DNA of 64,000 nucleotides from Dasypus novemcinctus (taxonomy: Eukaryota > Chordata > Mammalia > Cingulata > Dasypodidae), in the NCBI RefSeq assembly GCF_030445035.2, contig NC_080675.1, forward strand, positions 67,720,544 through 67,784,543. The letters run 5' to 3'. A program made the translations under genes and the position numbers. The notes beneath the pieces were generated by a model. That model was not told the DNA's origin and searched no databases. It saw only the letters and a list, made by a program, of their open reading frames with translations. This document shows positions 11,872 to 22,613 of the stretch, piece by piece. How positions within the stretch are numbered: position 1 is the stretch's first letter; the number at the start of each line of letters is the position of its first letter.

Positions 11872-12638
11872 TCCTGTTACTTTTACCGGAACTGTAGTTG
11901 GTGCTGGGGTTTAATGTATACCCATGGAACCTGAATCTCTGGACTGACCATGTGATAGTCAGGCCCTGAGCCTCAACAGACTAGCAACTCCTACACTCTG
12001 GTTTATTGGACTTACCCCACTCAGCTAACATGGAGTTGAAGAAGGTCAACCACCACACCAGGGAGCCAAGAGTGCCTATAATTGAAAGCAGGAGGATTGC
12101 ATCCAGCATCCATGTGGAATCTAAGTCCCCTCTTGATATAGATGTGGAGTGGACACAACCACTCCAAGGTCCACAGGATGGAGGAATAGAATATGGATTA
12201 GAGTGGACTTACTGATATTCTATTCATGAACTATTGTGATTAGTAATTAAAGAAAATGTGGCATAGGTGTGGAGAAAGTGGCCATGGTGGCTGCTGGGGG
12301 TAGGGAGTGGAAGGAAGAGATGAGATGTGGGGGTGTTTTGGGGACTTGGAGTTGTCCTGGGTGGTGCTGCAGGGACAGTTACCAGACATTGTATGTCCTC
12401 CCATGGCCCACTGGGTGGACTGTGGGAGAGTGTGGGCTATGGTGTGGACCACTGACCATGAGGTGCAGCGGTGCTTAGAGATGTGTTCACCAGATGCAAT
12501 GAATGTCTCATGATGATGGAGGAGATTGTTATTATGGGGGTAGGAGTGGGGCAAGGGGGGTGGGGGGTATATGAGGACCTCATATTTTTTTAATGTAATG
12601 TTAAAAAAATAAATAAAGACAAAAAAAAGAAATGAGAG

Positions 12639-13498
12639 CAGGGTTGAGAAGAATTACTGATGCTTAAGGTATGTAAAATTTTTAATTAACTTGACTGTAT
12701 AAGTGTGGAAGTGGATAGAGTTGAAGGTAACACATTACGGTGAGTAGCAACTGGTTTATAAATGGGATTGTGGCTAAAAAAGTTAGTCTGGGGAAGTAAA
12801 TGTCAATAGAAAGAAAGCAAAAGAATAATCTAGGGACTGAATAACCTCTGGGACTGAACCCAGAGGTGGATGAGGATAGTGGTTGAGGTACAAATGCAAG
12901 AGAGTCCTTGTTTAAACTAGAGCAGATGTACATCACTATTGCAGGGTGATGGGAATACAGAGAAATATGGGAAAACTACAATTGGTGTGACCTATAGACT
13001 GTGGTTAACAGCAATAATATAATATTCTTGCATCAATGCCAAAGCTATACTGTGTTGATAATGGAGATATGTGGAAAAAGTGTGCCAAATGTATGCTATG
13101 GACCATGATTGGTAGTAATAATCTGATGATATCATCTCATAATCTGTAACAAATGTCCCACCATAGTGTAGTGTTGTATGGGAAATCTAAACATCTGTAT
13201 GATTGTTTTGCAAGTTCACAACATCTGTAACGAACTTTTTTTTTAAGTGTGGGTTGGAGGAAAAATACACCAAATGAAAGATAAGGACTACAGTTGGTAG
13301 TAATATTTTGATGATTCTCTTGCATAGTTTGTAGCAAATGTTTCACAACAATGCAAAGAGTTGGTGGAGGGGTGATGTATGAGACCCCTGTGTGATGTTA
13401 TGCATGTTTATTTTGTAAGCTCACAATCTTTCCTATATGCTTATTGTTCATGTGTGTTCATGTATGAATGATATACCTCAATAAAAAATATATTAAAT
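12639..13498 (+). mobile_element. 5'-truncated L1, right half (3' UTR)
   Basis: Continuation of 1261-1565: an L1 3' UTR ending 'acctcaataaaaaatatatt' and an A-rich tail next to the outer L1. Short related copies of this tail occur elsewhere, for example in reverse at 43483-43751. Confidence 0.85.
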
Positions 13499-13510
13499 AA
13501 AAAAGGAGGA

Positions 13511-16500
13511 GCCAAAACCAAAGACCTAACTGCCCTTCTGGAGGAACTTGAAAAGAACAGCAAACTCCTGGAGGAACAAGAAAAACCCCAAAGTAAGCAG
13601 AAGGAAAGAAATAACAAAGACTAGAACAGAAATAAATGAAACTGAGAATAAAAAAATAAAAAATAGAATCAAGAGTGCCAAAAGTAGCTTCTTGGAAAAG
13701 ATCAGTAAAATTGACAAACTTAGCTAGATGGACAAGGAAAAAAGAGAGAAAATACACATAAATAAAATAAGGAATGAGAGGGGGATATTATTACTGCCCC
13801 TACAGAAATAAAAAGGATCCTAAGAGAAAACAATGAACAATTGTATGACAACAAATTAGACGATTTAGGTGAAACAGACAATTTCCTAGAAACACTTGAA
13901 CAACCTACAATGATCCTAGAAGAAATAGAAGACCTCAACAAACCAATCACAAGTAAAGAGATTGAGTCCAGTCATCAAAAGCCTCCCAACAAAGAGAAGC
14001 TCAGGACCAAATGGCTTCACAGGTGATTTCCACCAACCGTTCCAAGAAGAATTGATACCATTACTGTTCAAACTCTTACAAAAAAATTTAAGAGGAGGGA
14101 ACACTTCATAATTCATTCTATGAAGCCAACATCCCCCTACTACCAAAGCCAGATAAAGATACCACAGGAAAAAACGTTACAGACCCAATTCTTTAATGAA
14201 TATAGATGCAAAAATACTCAACAAAATACTTACAAATCAAATCCAACAGCACATTAAAAGAATTACACACCATGATCAAGTGACTTTTATCCAGGTATAC
14301 AAGGGTGGTTCAACACAAGAAAACCAATCAGTTTAATACATCACATTAACAAATCAAATGGGGGAAAGCACATAATTATCTCAATTGACACAGAAAAGGG
14401 ATTTAGCAAAGAAAAAAAAAAGAAATAAAAACAAAAAGAAAAAGTATTTGACAAAATCCAGGATCCTTTAATGATAAAAACACTTCACAAATTATGAATA
14501 GAAGGAAACTTTCTCAACATGATAAAGGGCATATATGAAAAATCCACAGTAACATCATACTCATGATGAAAGACTGAAAACTTTTCTTGTAAGATCTGGA
14601 ACAAGACAAGGATGACCACTATCACCACTGTTATTCAACATTGTACTGAAAGTTCTTGCCAGAGTAGTTAGGCAAGAAAAAAATAAAATGCATCCAAATT
14701 GGAAAAGAAGAAGTAGAACTTTATCCATTTACATATCACATGATACTATATTTAGAAAGTCCCGAAAAATCTACAACAAAGCTAATGGAACAAATAAAGA
14801 GGTTCAGCAAAGTGACAGGATGAAGATAAACATGCAAAAATAAGTAGTGCTTTTATACACTGGTAATGGGCATTCTGAGGAGGAAATCAAGAAAAAAAAT
14901 TCCATTTACAATTGCTACTTAAAAATCAAGTAACTAGTAATAAATTTAACCATGGATGTCAAGGACCTACACACAGAAAACTACAAAACATTGCTAAAAG
15001 AAATCAAATAAGAACTAAATGAATGGAAGTACGTTCCATGTTCATGGATTAGAAGGCCAAATATTGTTAAGATGTCAATTCCACCCAAATTGATTTAGGG
15101 ATTCAATGCAATTCCAACAGTCTTCTTTGCAGAAATGAAAAAACCAATTGTCAAATTTATTTGGAAGGAAAGGGGGGCCAGAATAGCCAAACACTTCTTG
15201 AAAAAGAACAAAGTTGGAGGACTCACACTTCCTGATTTTAAAGCACATTACAAAGTTACAGTGGTCAAAAAAGCATGGTAATGGCATAAAGACAGACATA
15301 TTGACAAATGAAATTGAATTGAGAGTTCAGAGCTAGACCTTCACATCTATAGTCAATTGATTTTTGTCAAAGATGTCAAAGTCTATTCAATTGGGACTGA
15401 CAGTCTCATCGATAAATGGTTGTGGGAGAACTGGATATCCATATCCAAAAGATGGAAGGAGGACACCTATCTCATACATTATACAAAAATTAACTCAAAA
15501 TGGATAAAAGGCCTAAATATAAGAGCCAGGACCATAAAACTCCAGAATAAAATGCAGGGGAAAAGCTTCAATATTTTGTGGTAGGCAATGGCTTCTTAGA
15601 TTTTATACTGAAAGGACAAGCAACAAAAGAAAAAATAGGTAAATGCGACCTCCTCAAAACTGAACATTTTTGTTCTTCAAAGGACTTTGTCAAAAAAGTG
15701 AAAAGGCAGCCTACTCAATGGGAGAAAATATTGGAAACCACATATCTGATAAGGGTTTAATATTCAGGATATATAAAGTAATCCTAAAACTCAATAATAA
15801 AAAGACAAATAACCCAATTTAAAAATGGGAAAAAAACTTGAATAGACTTTTTTCCTAAGAAGAAATACAAATGGCTAAAAAGCACAAGAAATGATGCTCA
15901 ACATCAATAACTATTAGGGAAATGCAAATCAAAACCACAGTGAGATATCATTTCATACCACTTGAATGGCCACTATTTAAAAACTGAAAACTACAAATGT
16001 TGGCATGGATGTGGAGAAATAGGAACACTTATTCACTGCTAATGGGAATATAAAATGGTTCAGCACTGTTGAAGAAGTTTGGCAGTTCCTCAGAAGCTAA
16101 GTATAAAGTTGTCATGATCTCCAGCAATCCTGCTACTAAGTATGTCCTTGGAAGTACTGAAATCAGGGGTGTGAGCAAACATTTGCACAATATGGATGAA
16201 CCTTGAGGACTTTATGGTGAGTGAAATAAGCCAGACACAAAAAGACAACATTGTATGATATTAATACAAACTTGACATATAATGACATATAATGAACAAA
16301 CTCACAGAGTTAAAATCTAGAATATAGGTTAACAGTAGGTAGAAATTGGGAAATTGATGCTTAATTTGTGCAGAATTTTTAATAAGGTTGATTGTAAATG
16401 TTTAGAAATAGAGCTAATGGTAGCACAATATTGTGACTGTAATAAACAGCACTGGATTATGTATGTGATTGTGGTTGAAAGGGGAAGTTTAGGATCATGG

Positions 16501-16945
16501 GTGTCACTGAAAGGAAAGCTAGAGGATGAAACATGGGATTGTATAACACAGTGAACCCCATTGTGGACAATGGCTGTATTTAATAGTACAAACAGAAGAA
16601 TGTTTTTCCATGAACTAAAACAAATGTATGTCACTACTACAAAGTGTTAATAGTAGGTTTGTTTATGGGGGAAAAATACAACCAATGCAAACTATGGACT
16701 ATAGTTAACAGAAATATGTTAATATTCTTCATTCAATTGTAACAAAGGTACCACACCAATGCTAAATGTCAATTATAGGGGGAGTTAAAGGAATATGGGT
16801 TTTTTCTTTTTGGAGCAATGACAATGTTCTAAGATTGATTTTGTTGATAAGTGCACAACTCTGTGATTATAGTGAGTGCCATTGTTTGCACACTTTGAAT
16901 GGATTTGTGGTGTGTGAATAAAACTGCTTTTTAAAGTATACATAT
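13511..16945 (+). mobile_element. Outer L1: ORF2 remainder and 3' UTR
   Basis: Resumes ORF2 after the nest. A leading 'GGTNF'-like region is followed by RT fragments: 'NFLETLEQPT' and 'LNKPITSKE' (about 13870-13960), then motif A 'SIDTEKGF', interrupted by an A-rich stretch of about 50 bp at 14405-14450. 'RTRQG' lies at about 14600. The C-terminal region (about 15380-16260) is followed by a 3' UTR ending 'gaataaaactgctttttaaa' near 16940. Many stops and frameshifts are present, more than in the inserted full-length L1, which fits its older position in the nest. Confidence 0.88.
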
Positions 16946-17401
16946 ATTCTACAGAGTGAAGCTGAAAAGCTCTCCTTGAAGCAGGCTCAGAGGAGGGCAA
17001 CCTCCAAAGCACCTGCTGAGAACCTGGGGCTTCATGGAGCACATTTTAAACATTTTAAACTATGGACATAACCAGTCCACTAATTTTTTAGGTAAATAAA
17101 CAAGGAGTTAGAGGCACTATATGATTTGCCTGAAGTCATCAGCCAGCCAGAAGCCAATCCAGAATAATCCATGTCTCCCAAAACGCAAGTTCTTTCCAAA
17201 GAACCTAACTATTCTTGCTTTGAATAATGTTAATACATTGCCAGAAAAATTTCTGCTTCGAGATGCTTACCTTTAAAGGTTTGATGAATTCTTAAGACAG
17301 ATTTGATTACATCTTAGAAGAAAGAAAGAAAAATCCTCCAGAATTGCTTGTCTTTGATAATAGACCATCAGTTGATTTTTAAAAGCCTCATCCCTTCCAT
17401 T
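16946..17401. other. Unassigned sequence, possible MIR trace
   Basis: No gene seen. The stretch around 17090-17200 ('tatgatttgcctgaagtcat', then 'agccagaagcc') faintly resembles a MIR core but is too diverged to call. Confidence 0.3.
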
Positions 17402-17414
17402 AAAAAGAAGAATG

Positions 17415-17843
17415 GTGGAAGCAGATACAGCTCAATGGATTGAGCTTCCATCTACCATATAGGAGGTCTAGGGTTCAATACCCAGGGCCTCCTGGCCCAT
17501 GTGGAGAGCTGGCCCACATGGAGTGCTACAGTACGCAAGGAGTGCTGCCCCACACAGGTGTGTCCCCACACAGGAGTACAGCCCACCCAGGAGCGGTGCC
17601 ATCCACACGGAGAGCTAACGCAGCAAGATGACAAAACAAAAGAAGAGACACAGAGAAGCGACAATATGAGACACAACAAACTAGGGAGCTGAGGTGATGC
17701 AAGCGAATGATCACCTCTCTCCCACTATGCAAAGGTCCCAGGAGGGGTTCCCAGAGCTACCTAATATGAATACTACAGACACAGAAGAACACACAGTGAA
17801 TGAACACGGAGAGCAGACAATGAGGGGAGGGAATAAATTTTTA
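17415..17843 (+). mobile_element. DAS-type dimeric tRNA SINE
   Basis: Head 'gtggaagcagatacagctca' with B-box-like 'gggttcaatacc'. A second tRNA-like block begins at about 17690 ('gaggtgatgcaagcgaatga'), followed by an A-rich tail. The perfect 13 bp TSD aaaaagaagaatg lies at 17402-17414 and 17844-17856. Confidence 0.93.
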
Positions 17844-18020
17844 AAAAAGAAGAATGAGAAAAGGGAGGTTCATTACCTTCTTGCAAGCCATAGCACTAAT
17901 CATTCTAGCTCAGAAAAAAGAAATTATTCACCTGTGACTCACTGAAATTCCTATTACTAATGCCTCTCCCAGCAAACAGCAACATGGATACCTCCAAAGT
18001 AAAATATAATAAGATAGTAT

Positions 18021-18362
18021 TGTTACATGCCCAAGACTGCTAACCTTCCCAGACTTTGTCTCCTTTTGCTTTGCTGTTTTGCACTACTGCTCCGAGCACT
18101 TCCCCCATTCTCTCTCAATTCCCAGAGGGAAGTCACATCACAACATTTAACTATGTCATTTGCCCCACTGGTTACAACCCATTTTTGGGGATGCAGTGGC
18201 AGCTGGGACATAGTGACCTGAAGAGGACTTTAAAATATCCCTCTCCCCACATCATTGCTCATTACTGATCACCAGCATGCATATACCTGAACTACATAAA
18301 AACTAATTTGGACTGGCTTCTCTCTAGCTTTTACTCACAATAAAACATTTTCTACCTCATCA
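18021..18362 (+). mobile_element. Possible solo LTR
   Basis: Starts TG and ends CA ('tgttacatgcc' to 'ctcatca'). It has a TATA-like 'ctacataaaaac' and a poly-A-like 'caataaaac' about 60 bp later, in LTR order. A possible TSD is tagtat at 18015-18020 and 18365-18370, but two extra bases sit between the CA end and the second copy. Family unknown. Confidence 0.4.
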
Positions 18363-18370
18363 ATTAGTAT

Positions 18371-19479
18371 GTATTTGGAGCCAGGAGTCTAGCACTTTTT
18401 TAAAAAAGGTTATTTGGATCTTTTATTTAAAAATAAATACGCTAACTCTTACCCCATGCTATGCTGTTAAAACATTAAACTCAAGTTCCTAAGGTACACT
18501 GCTTCTACACTGCAGTGAATAAATGTGACCCTTACCATTATAGACTGTGCAAAAGTAAAATTTTATGGCATCCCAGCATGCAGTCTGCTTTCAAGGATAA
18601 AAAAGTATAAAGAATTAGGAATAATGAGTTACAAAGGCAATCAAGAAGTACTTAATTTTGAAAGCATTTCCCAGAGTCATGGTTCAAGATGTTGAAGCTC
18701 ATAACTAAATTAGTTTACAACTCACCTGTATTATATTCCTTAGTTATTCAATTATTACCATGCATTCTATTTAAAGATGGCAAATGACTTTCAGGATAAT
18801 TGTTTCATTTTTATTTTTAATATGCACTTAATTCCTTGAAACGCAGATCAATTACTTCATTAGATTTCTTCAATAAAGAACTTAGCATTATGTTAGATAG
18901 CCAATGTATTTTGGAAATTTGTCCAACAATATTCAGAAGGCATGTATCTTATCTGATGTAAGTAATCACCTGTTGACTTTTATATTTGTATAAAAAGTCA
19001 TGACATTTTATCATAAAAGTGTCCAGCATATAATGACTTTGTTTAATAACTACAAATTTAATTATTCATAGTTTTAAAGAGCAAAGCAGAGATTTGCTAC
19101 CCCTACTGATTTAACCTCATATATGTAGAAGTTAGGTTTCCCTAAATGTTTTAGGTGTGGAAAAAGAAGAAACATAACATTTCAAATAAAACAATATTAA
19201 ATAGACCCAAACTCATGTTGTGTAAAATAGCCTTACAATAAAGAGGAAGAAAACAGAGTCATTCAGATGCCTTGAAAATACCATAGGCCTTTTTACACAT
19301 AAGAACATGTCCTGAGACCTTCATGACTCCAAAATTTGTGAAAATACTAAAGCATATCATTTCATCCATAGAATTCAATGATGTACAACTGAAAACCGTA
19401 AGTGATTACTTCAGAATTTTAATGATTCCTTAGGTATAAGACTAGAGTCATTTATAAATCCATTAAAATGAATTCTGCC
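18371..19479. other. Unassigned AT-rich sequence
   Basis: No convincing gene, repeat family or RNA gene recognised. Frames are short and the base composition is AT-rich throughout. Confidence 0.4.
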
Positions 19480-19988
19480 TGTGGGAAAGTGTTAAGTTTA
19501 GATTTCACAAAAGAGAAGCGGACCTGGCTCTGCCATTCCAGGAGGGAGGGAAAGGGGTTCCTAGTGACTTTGGCATGCCAGGAATTTGAAAAGTGATGCC
19601 AAAATGAGGGGGGCCAATGGTGAGAAGTGAGGGCGGGGCCAAAGGAGAAAGTCCAAGGGTGAGTGCTTGGGGCAGTGCTAATAGTGAAAGGGGCACCAAA
19701 TTTGAAAAGCTTGCCAGGAGTGAAAGCAGCAGTGAGCCCACCCAGCCTGCCGCAGTATAGAGAGCACAGGAGGGGTGACTGAGAGCAGGAATTGCAGAAT
19801 TTAGTTAGATAGACATCTAAGATAGGCTGTAATCCCTGAAGTACCCAATCACTGGGAACAGGGGAGGGTCCTGCATGCAAAGTTTAGGGTATAAATGTCA
19901 GTGTTTCTTGCTGTTGGGCACACCAGCTATTTTATCTAGATCATGCACTCCTTCTTGCAAGATTGTTAATAATCTTTTCTCCTCCACA
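19480..19988 (+). mobile_element. LTR-like block with TATA box and splice-donor-like site
   Basis: Opens 'tgtgggaaag' and closes 'ctcctccaca', a short inverted pair with TG/CA ends. It is GC-richer than its surroundings. A TATA-like 'gggtataaatg' lies at about 19888, and 'caggtgagttttt', a good splice-donor match, follows at about 19991. No TSD was found, so a solo LTR is only one reading; a lone host promoter/exon is another. Confidence 0.3.
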
Positions 19989-21985
19989 ATCAGGTGAGTT
20001 TTTGTTTTCTTACAGGTACAGCTTTCTTTCTAACATCCTCTAAAATAAGCTCACCACTGCATTACATGTCATTACTGCAGTAATGTTACACAAAATTAAC
20101 TGAATCTCTATATTCTTATCATTTAAATTGGGTCCTCCTCACGGAGGTGTAGCCAAAAGTGTGTGGAAGGGCTGAAATCTACTTGGCAGACTGAGTACCC
20201 AAGCACAAAGTTGCATCAGCCTAACATCAGCCTAATGGGAAAAGTGCCTTTTTTAATTCTTACAAAGGCTCTGTAGGCTTTAATGATGGCCCTACTTCTC
20301 CCTCTAACTCTGGACAAGTCAGAGTTGAGTGATAAATCATATATACATATAGTTAGAGCCCAGATTGTCTTTCCTAGTCTATTCATTGGAATCACTGCCT
20401 AGAAGAATACACAAGGTACCTGAATCCTGGTCTGGGAGAAATGGCTGATGGCTGGCTTATTTCTATTTAAGGATTCAGAACAACCTAAACTGATTGTTGG
20501 ATTTCCCAGCCTTTCCTTCCATCCCCCAAGGTAGAATGGAGGGGGCGGAGAGAATGTAAACACAACTTCCAGCAACAAGCAGAGTGGGTGAGTCACCATC
20601 TGTGGTGACCAGGTAGCGTAGCTTCCTGATCAGCACTGAAGAGGACAGAAGAATCGAACTGTGCCTGGCGTATTCTTTGGGATTGAGTTGCTTAAGAAGA
20701 CGGATGCTAAGTACAATATCTAATCTGTTACAAGATCGATTTGAAAATTGGCAGGGGGAAAGGGAGCCTTCTCAGGTTCCTGAGGGAATTTGAGGTAAGA
20801 TGTTCTAATGGTGAAACAAAGTTTTCCCAAGGGGAAGGAAAGAAAAGTTCAGCATCCAGGTGTTCATGGAAGAAAGTTCCTTCTGCAAGATTTGCCCATG
20901 GGTGCTAGCCAAGAAGATAATGACTTGGGAGATAGAGAACTAGAGGTCCTTCTGCAGGTTTTGGCCATGGTAAGAGCCAGAAAGCTGGAGAATTAGAACA
21001 AACACAGAGAATCTGAATGAAATGAATCTGGAGCCCTTAGGCATTCTGAAAGTGGGAATGAAAATGTAGCAGCTAACCCTGCGGAGGGATCTGTGCCAAA
21101 CCTCGAGGAGATTGTGAGGACAAAATGAGAAGGGACCTCCCCTCCTCTTTCTGCTCAGGGGAGTAGGTGGCTATGAGCAATATGGAAGCTGGGGTGACTT
21201 GGGCACTCTCCACAAATGAGGACCCAAGAGGCTTCCAAGTGCTATTGGCAATGGGCACAGGGTGTTAAATGACTGTGCCAGGAAAAGGGATGTCATAATG
21301 AAGGGCAAGTCAGGAGCTTGAGACTAATATTAGCTGAGACCTGATTTCTGGGTTCTGGGTCCAGTCTTTGGCCAATGAGCAACAGGAGGAGAAGGAGGTT
21401 CAAGGGCAGCTAAGGAAATTACCTGAATTCTTTTTCACTTAAGTCTGCCCTCAGAAGCAAGTGAGAGAAGTCTCTGCAAGTGTTCAAACATATAGGGGCC
21501 CCAAAGGAGAACTAGATAAATGCCAATGCTTTCAAATGGTGAAGGAATATATTGGGAGCCAAGAAAAGCTATTTTTACTGGTCTTCTCTAAAAATATGGG
21601 TTAGAATAAACCAAATTTCCATGCTAATATTTCTCTTTTAAAATTCAGATGCCAAATCTTTCTTCCTGTGACTCTGGGATTGTACTGAAAACCAATTAGG
21701 TTAACATGTGCCCATAGTTTTCAGAATTTGCTTCATTGGGATGTTGATAGTGGAGGTTGAAATATGAGGGAAAATGTACCTAAAGCATACTTCTATGAAA
21801 TATGAATGTGTTCATATTGTCATGGGTATGTTTTCATGATAGAGGCCCATACGGTAGCTAACAAAATACTAATCTTCATCCTCAGGAAGTTCTGCTACTT
21901 TCTCAAATAAAGCGGCAAAAATCTCTGGAATATGTAAGCCATGCCTAACAAAAGAAAAGAGGCCAATATGCCAAGCCCTCAATCT
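19989..21985. other. Unassigned sequence
   Basis: About 2 kb without a recognised repeat. Open frames are under 70 codons. Purine-rich stretches with 'aggtaagatg' and 'ggtaagagcc' (about 20790 and 20965) look like splice donors, but no acceptor-bounded exon could be assembled by eye. Confidence 0.35.
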
Positions 21986-21989
21986 TAAT

Positions 21990-22570
21990 GCTTGAATTTA
22001 TGAACCTTATTCCTGCAAAAATGAACTTAGCCTAATTATAACTAATGACTAAGTGTTACCCCCTGAAAACCTTCTTGTTACTCAAATGTGGCCTCTCTCT
22101 AAGCCAAACTCAGCAAATAATCTCACTACCATCCCCCTGATGGGGTACATGACTCCTGGAGGATTACTACCAAGTGCTAACCAGAGATGCATTTGAAAAA
22201 ACACCTTGACTAAAAGGGGGAAACATTAAATTAAAGAGTTTTTATGGCTAAGAATTTTCAAAGTAAGTGGGGAAGTCATTTTTAATGTTACACTTATATA
22301 AGTATCAGGCAGATTTCACTAACTGCCACAGTAAACAAAGCCTCAAACAAGAGTGTTCCTGACAGCTTTAGGCACATCTGAACACTGGAAACAAGGCACA
22401 GTCTCAAGAAATCAACACCTCCTGAGGAGGAGCTATTTGGGACTATATGACAATCTATTTCCCCAAAATGACAAAGTTATACTCATTTATAATTCCTGTA
22501 CTCATAATTCTTCTACTCCTTTTATTTGATATACCCATTAAGTATAATTCTGATACTTAAATTTTTTTTA
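21990..22570 (+). mobile_element. Diverged relative of the long L1 3' UTR (partial)
   Basis: The stretch 22040-22235 follows the order of the L1 3' UTR at 10060-10240 ('gttactcaaatgtggcc', 'aagccaaactcagca', 'acatgactcc', 'gattactaccaagt'). It is much more diverged and ends toward a T-rich run near 22562. The part from 22250 to 22560 is not clearly matched. It sits against a 40 bp LTR remnant. Confidence 0.45.
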
Positions 22571-22574
22571 TTGG

Positions 22575-22613
22575 TCTTATGGCAGTTGTCCCTTTGGCTG
22601 ACTAATATAGAAT
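22575..22613 (+). mobile_element. Remnant of a 5' LTR end
   Basis: The last ~40 bp ('cctttggctgactaatata') match the 3' ends of the LTRs at 24686, 32591 and 36594. It is followed immediately by MaLR-like internal sequence, so this is what is left of the 5' LTR of the element below. Confidence 0.6.

Larger units (their letters stand above)
8383..12620 (+). other. Long L1 3' UTR with two nested inserts
   Basis: About 4.2 kb lies between the ORF2 stop and the A-rich tail, or about 2.97 kb after removing the inserts at 10306-10914 and 11221-11884. The first kilobase is G-rich with 'ggggg' runs. An A-rich spot at 9438-9456 looks like a tail but has no TSD beside it. From about 9851 onward the sequence matches the separate 5'-truncated copies at 39231-40689, 32761-33137 and 58673-58796. 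It ends 'acctcatatttttttaatg' plus an A-rich tail. Confidence 0.75.
1566..12628 (+). mobile_element. Full-length L1 with monomeric 5' UTR and very long 3' UTR
   Basis: One insertion of about 11.06 kb, or about 9.8 kb without its own nested inserts. It starts 'ggggcggggcaagatggtgtc', typical of an L1 5' end. It then has tandem monomers, a pyrimidine-rich stretch, ORF1, ORF2, a 3' UTR and an A-rich tail. The 10 bp TSD gaaatgagag lies at 1556-1565 and 12629-12638. The flanks join into one continuous older L1 3' UTR, which argues that the 3' region belongs to this L1 and is not a separate repeat. Both ORFs carry stops and frameshifts, so the copy is dead. Confidence 0.82.
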
